Assembly (NCBI GenBank): GCA_016875255.1
Contig: VGRU01000193.1
Coordinates: 1-6,875, forward strand
Reading direction: 5' to 3'
From: Deltaproteobacteria bacterium
GTDB lineage: Bacteria > Desulfobacterota > BSN033 > UBA1163
DNA length: 6,875 nucleotides
Made by a program: the position numbers and the translations under genes. This document shows, piece by piece, positions 5,402 to 6,875 of the stretch; position 1 is the first letter of the stretch; each line of letters starts with the position of its first letter. The notes beneath the pieces are model-generated. The model had not been told where the DNA came from. It saw only the letters and a program-made list of their open reading frames with translations, and searched no databases.

Positions 5402-6388
5402 GCATTCGATAAAGAGAAGACTTTAGACCTTGCTCAGAAATTAATCATGAAGGGCCAGCCCAAGAAGGCGATCGTGGAATATATTAAACTGATCGAGGCC
5501 GACCCCAAAGATACGCGCCTCTATTTAAAACTGGGCGATCTCTATTATAGGAATGGGGAAAATGAGAAAGCGATCGCAGAATATTTGAAATTGGCAGAGC
5601 TTTATGAGGAAGAAGATCTTAATTCGCGAGCAATCTCCATCTATAAAAAAGTTCTCGCCATCAATCCAAAACACATTGATGCTCTTCATAAAATTGCAGG
5701 GTTATATCTCAAGGAAGGGTTATCGGGAGATGCCAAAAACTATTACCTGAGCGTCCTGGAGTTAAAACCCGATGACCCGGAGGCGAAAAAAGCACTGAGG
5801 GGCTCCGATGCACCGCCGCAATCCAGAGATATCCTCAGAAATATCTCCAAGGATATCCCTAAAACAATGCCGGCGGTTGAGTTTCCTTCTCCTGCGGCTT
5901 TTCCATCACCTGAAGAGATAAAACCTTTCGATGACAAATCCGATCTTTTTCCCTCTTCAGTCGTCGAACCTCAGAATTTACCCAACTATAGCGGGGCTGA
6001 AGTTCCCTCCCCTGACAAGGATTCGGAAATGCACTATCATCTGGGGATCGCTTATAAGGAGATGGATCTCTTTGACTATGCCATTTCAGAGTTTGAATTA
6101 GCCGCCTCGAATCCTGCGATCAAATTTGACTGCTACCTCATGCTTGGAAGTTGTTTTCTTGAGAAGGGGGACAGCGCCCAGGCGATTCAATGCTTTAAAG
6201 AAGCCTCTCAGATTCAAGGGTTGACCCGAGAAAAACTGGCGAGGCTTCACTTCAACCTTGGGCTCGCCTATGAAGCCAGCGGAATGTTTTCTCAGGCCAT
6301 CGAAACCTTTAATCAAGCCTTAAAGCTGGACCAATCTTTTTCGGAGGCTCAGGAGAGAATCAGAAGACTGCAACAACTCCAGAAATAA
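5399..6388 (+). CDS. Tetratricopeptide-repeat protein with two TPR blocks
   Basis: This 329-residue protein has no signal peptide or membrane segment, so it is probably cytoplasmic. The first TPR block covers about residues 7-130. It has repeats such as KAIVEYIKLIEADPKDTRLY, LGDLYYRNGENEKAIAEYLKL, RAISIYKKVLAINPKHIDAL and AGLYLKEGLSGDAKNYYLSV. A proline- and serine-rich linker runs from about 135 to 207. The second block (209-318) contains HLGIAYKEMDLFDYAISEFE, LGSCFLEKGDSAQAIQCFKE and NLGLAYEASGMFSQAIETFN. TPRs are protein-docking surfaces and no enzyme domain is present. It is transcribed divergently from the PATAN-mgl operon, so it may assemble partners for that module; this is inference from position alone. 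It ends in LQQLQK and TAA, with no strong terminator directly after it. Confidence 0.93.
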   Translation: MAFDKEKTLDLAQKLIMKGQPKKAIVEYIKLIEADPKDTRLYLKLGDLYYRNGENEKAIAEYLKLAELYEEEDLNSRAISIYKKVLAINPKHIDALHKIAGLYLKEGLSGDAKNYYLSVLELKPDDPEAKKALRGSDAPPQSRDILRNISKDIPKTMPAVEFPSPAAFPSPEEIKPFDDKSDLFPSSVVEPQNLPNYSGAEVPSPDKDSEMHYHLGIAYKEMDLFDYAISEFELAASNPAIKFDCYLMLGSCFLEKGDSAQAIQCFKEASQIQGLTREKLARLHFNLGLAYEASGMFSQAIETFNQALKLDQSFSEAQERIRRLQQLQK

Positions 6389-6457
6389 AAAAGGTGTATC
6401 AATTTAGCTTTTTGAAAAGAAGAGATTTATAGGTCAATGGATCAAAACAATCATCAC

Positions 6458-6569
6458 AAAATCCCCCTTAATCCCCCTTTTCCAAAGGGGGAAGTGTTTT
6501 ACCTCCCTTTGGTCTCCGACCCAGAGCGGTCTCTGACCCGGAGGGCAAAGGGAGGTGGGGAGGGATTTT
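6458..6569. repeat. 112-bp nested palindromic repeat element
   Basis: The ends AAAATCCC (6458-6465) and GGGATTTT (6562-6569) are perfect inverted repeats. Inside are CCCCCTTT/AAAGGGGG (6473-6491, 3-nt loop) and an 11-bp stem ACCTCCCTTTG (6501-6511) with CAAAGGGAGGT (6546-6556), extended by CTCCG/CGGAG. The loop holds a 17-bp imperfect tandem duplication (6511-6527 and 6528-6544, three mismatches). The AAATCCCCCTTAATCCCCC opening is a familiar dispersed repeat in many bacteria. It lies between convergent genes and its hairpins may help end transcription from the TPR gene. Confidence 0.85.
6473..6500 (+). terminator. Possible terminator-like hairpin after the TPR gene
   Basis: The perfect 8-bp stem CCCCCTTT/AAAGGGGG with loop TCC is followed by GAAGTGTTTT if read on the plus strand, giving only a short delayed T run. 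It is part of the larger palindromic repeat and 85 bp after the TPR stop. It is the most plausible termination point seen, but weak as an intrinsic terminator. Confidence 0.3.
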
Positions 6570-6599
6570 AAGAAGTTTTTCAAACAGCTAAAGTGTTAC

Positions 6600-6738
6600 A
6601 AAAAGGTTTGGGTTACGGCAACGAAGCCTGTTTCGGTTATCGGTAACGGTTACGTAAAATGAATTAAAAGACGATAAACGTTACCTTTTATTAACGATAC
6701 GGGCCTCCTCACCGTTACCATTTAATGTAACCTTTTTT
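6600..6738. repeat. About 139-bp palindromic MITE-like element
   Basis: The ends AAAAAGGTT (6600-6608) and AACCTTTTT (6729-6737) are perfect inverted repeats. An inner perfect pair GGTAACGGT (6642-6650) and ACCGTTACC (6711-6719) adds a second stem. TTAC stands directly outside both ends (6596-6599 and 6739-6742), which could be a short target duplication or chance. The segment 6691-6724 recurs inverted at 2561-2593. It contains no convincing gene and abuts the stop codon of the beta-propeller gene. Confidence 0.6.
6691..6724. repeat. 33-34-bp repeat, inverted copy of 2561-2593
   Basis: TAACGATACGGGC, CCT and ACCGTTACC occur here on the plus strand and at 2561-2593 on the minus strand in the same order and spacing, apart from one extra A. 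It lies within the palindromic element that follows the beta-propeller gene. Confidence 0.75.
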
Positions 6739-6875
6739 TTACCTCACCACTTCTCTCCAGGACTTGATCCTTGCCACAGCCTGTGGCGGAATGGGAACCT
6801 GAATCACCCGGTTGGCATTCAAACTCGTTCCAATGTAGATCATTCCGTTTGTCACGACTGGGGCTGAAGGGATCC
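6739..6875 (-). CDS. C-terminal end of a PQQ-like beta-propeller protein (runs off right edge)
   Basis: Only the last 44 residues are visible. They begin IPSAPVVTNGMIYIGTSLNA, then NRVIQVPIPPQAVARIKSWR and end EVVR before TAA. The pattern APVVTNGMIYIGTS is typical of a blade in PQQ-like or BamB/WD40-type beta-propellers, where successive blades read 'APVV.nG.vYvGs.dg.v'. The gene ends with a last strand and a short basic tail. Its full length, signal peptide and any enzyme activity are outside the window. It converges on the TPR gene, and its stop codon touches the palindromic element 6600-6738. Partner genes are not visible. Confidence 0.72.
   Translation of the reverse strand, partial: IPSAPVVTNGMIYIGTSLNANRVIQVPIPPQAVARIKSWREVVR

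Overview
The window is bacterial and gene-dense, with moderate GC and AT-rich, repeat-loaded intergenic gaps. The gene content (an MglA/MglB small-GTPase pair, PATAN-domain response regulator, CheW-like adaptor, soluble PAS histidine kinase and TPR protein) points to a deltaproteobacterial (Desulfobacterota/Myxococcota-like) or related uncultured lineage. The lineage is an inference from gene families only.

Layout. Six genes run leftward on the minus strand. In transcription order they are a receiver-PATAN response regulator (4787-4098), an MglB-like Roadblock/LC7 protein (3953-3513), an MglA-like GTPase (3398-2772), a large CheW-domain protein (2529-1384), a PAS-type histidine kinase (1350-208), and the first 70 codons of a second response regulator that overlaps the kinase stop by 4 bp and runs off the left edge. 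A near-perfect sigma70-type promoter (TTGACC-17 bp-TATAAT, 5004-4976) precedes the first gene with a leader of about 180 nt that holds a 12-bp-arm palindrome. On the other side of the 611-bp divergent gap a TPR protein with a TTG start runs rightward (5399-6388). It converges on the 3' end of a minus-strand beta-propeller (PQQ-like) gene cut by the right edge (6875-6739).

Repeats. Almost every gap holds a different palindromic element. A 146-bp element (about 91% identical) occurs twice as direct repeats at 2592-2737 and 5045-5190, bracketing the PATAN regulator, mglB, mglA and their promoter. A 93-bp triple-hairpin REP-like element lies between the PATAN regulator and mglB. A 33-bp sequence at 2561-2593 recurs inverted at 6691-6724. 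A compact GTCCCGCC/GGCGGGAC hairpin sits in the TPR leader. Two further palindromic elements (6458-6569 and 6600-6738) fill the convergent gap.

How the genes may work together (inference). MglB-type proteins act as GTPase activators for MglA, which in Myxococcus and Thermus sets cell polarity and controls gliding or type IV pili. Here the pair is combined with a receiver-PATAN protein (the PatA/PixG-type domain linked to phototaxis), a CheW-type adaptor, and a soluble kinase/regulator pair. The simplest reading is a polarity or surface-motility control module in which phosphorelay signals feed the GTPase switch. No motor, pilus or receptor gene is visible, so the output is unknown.
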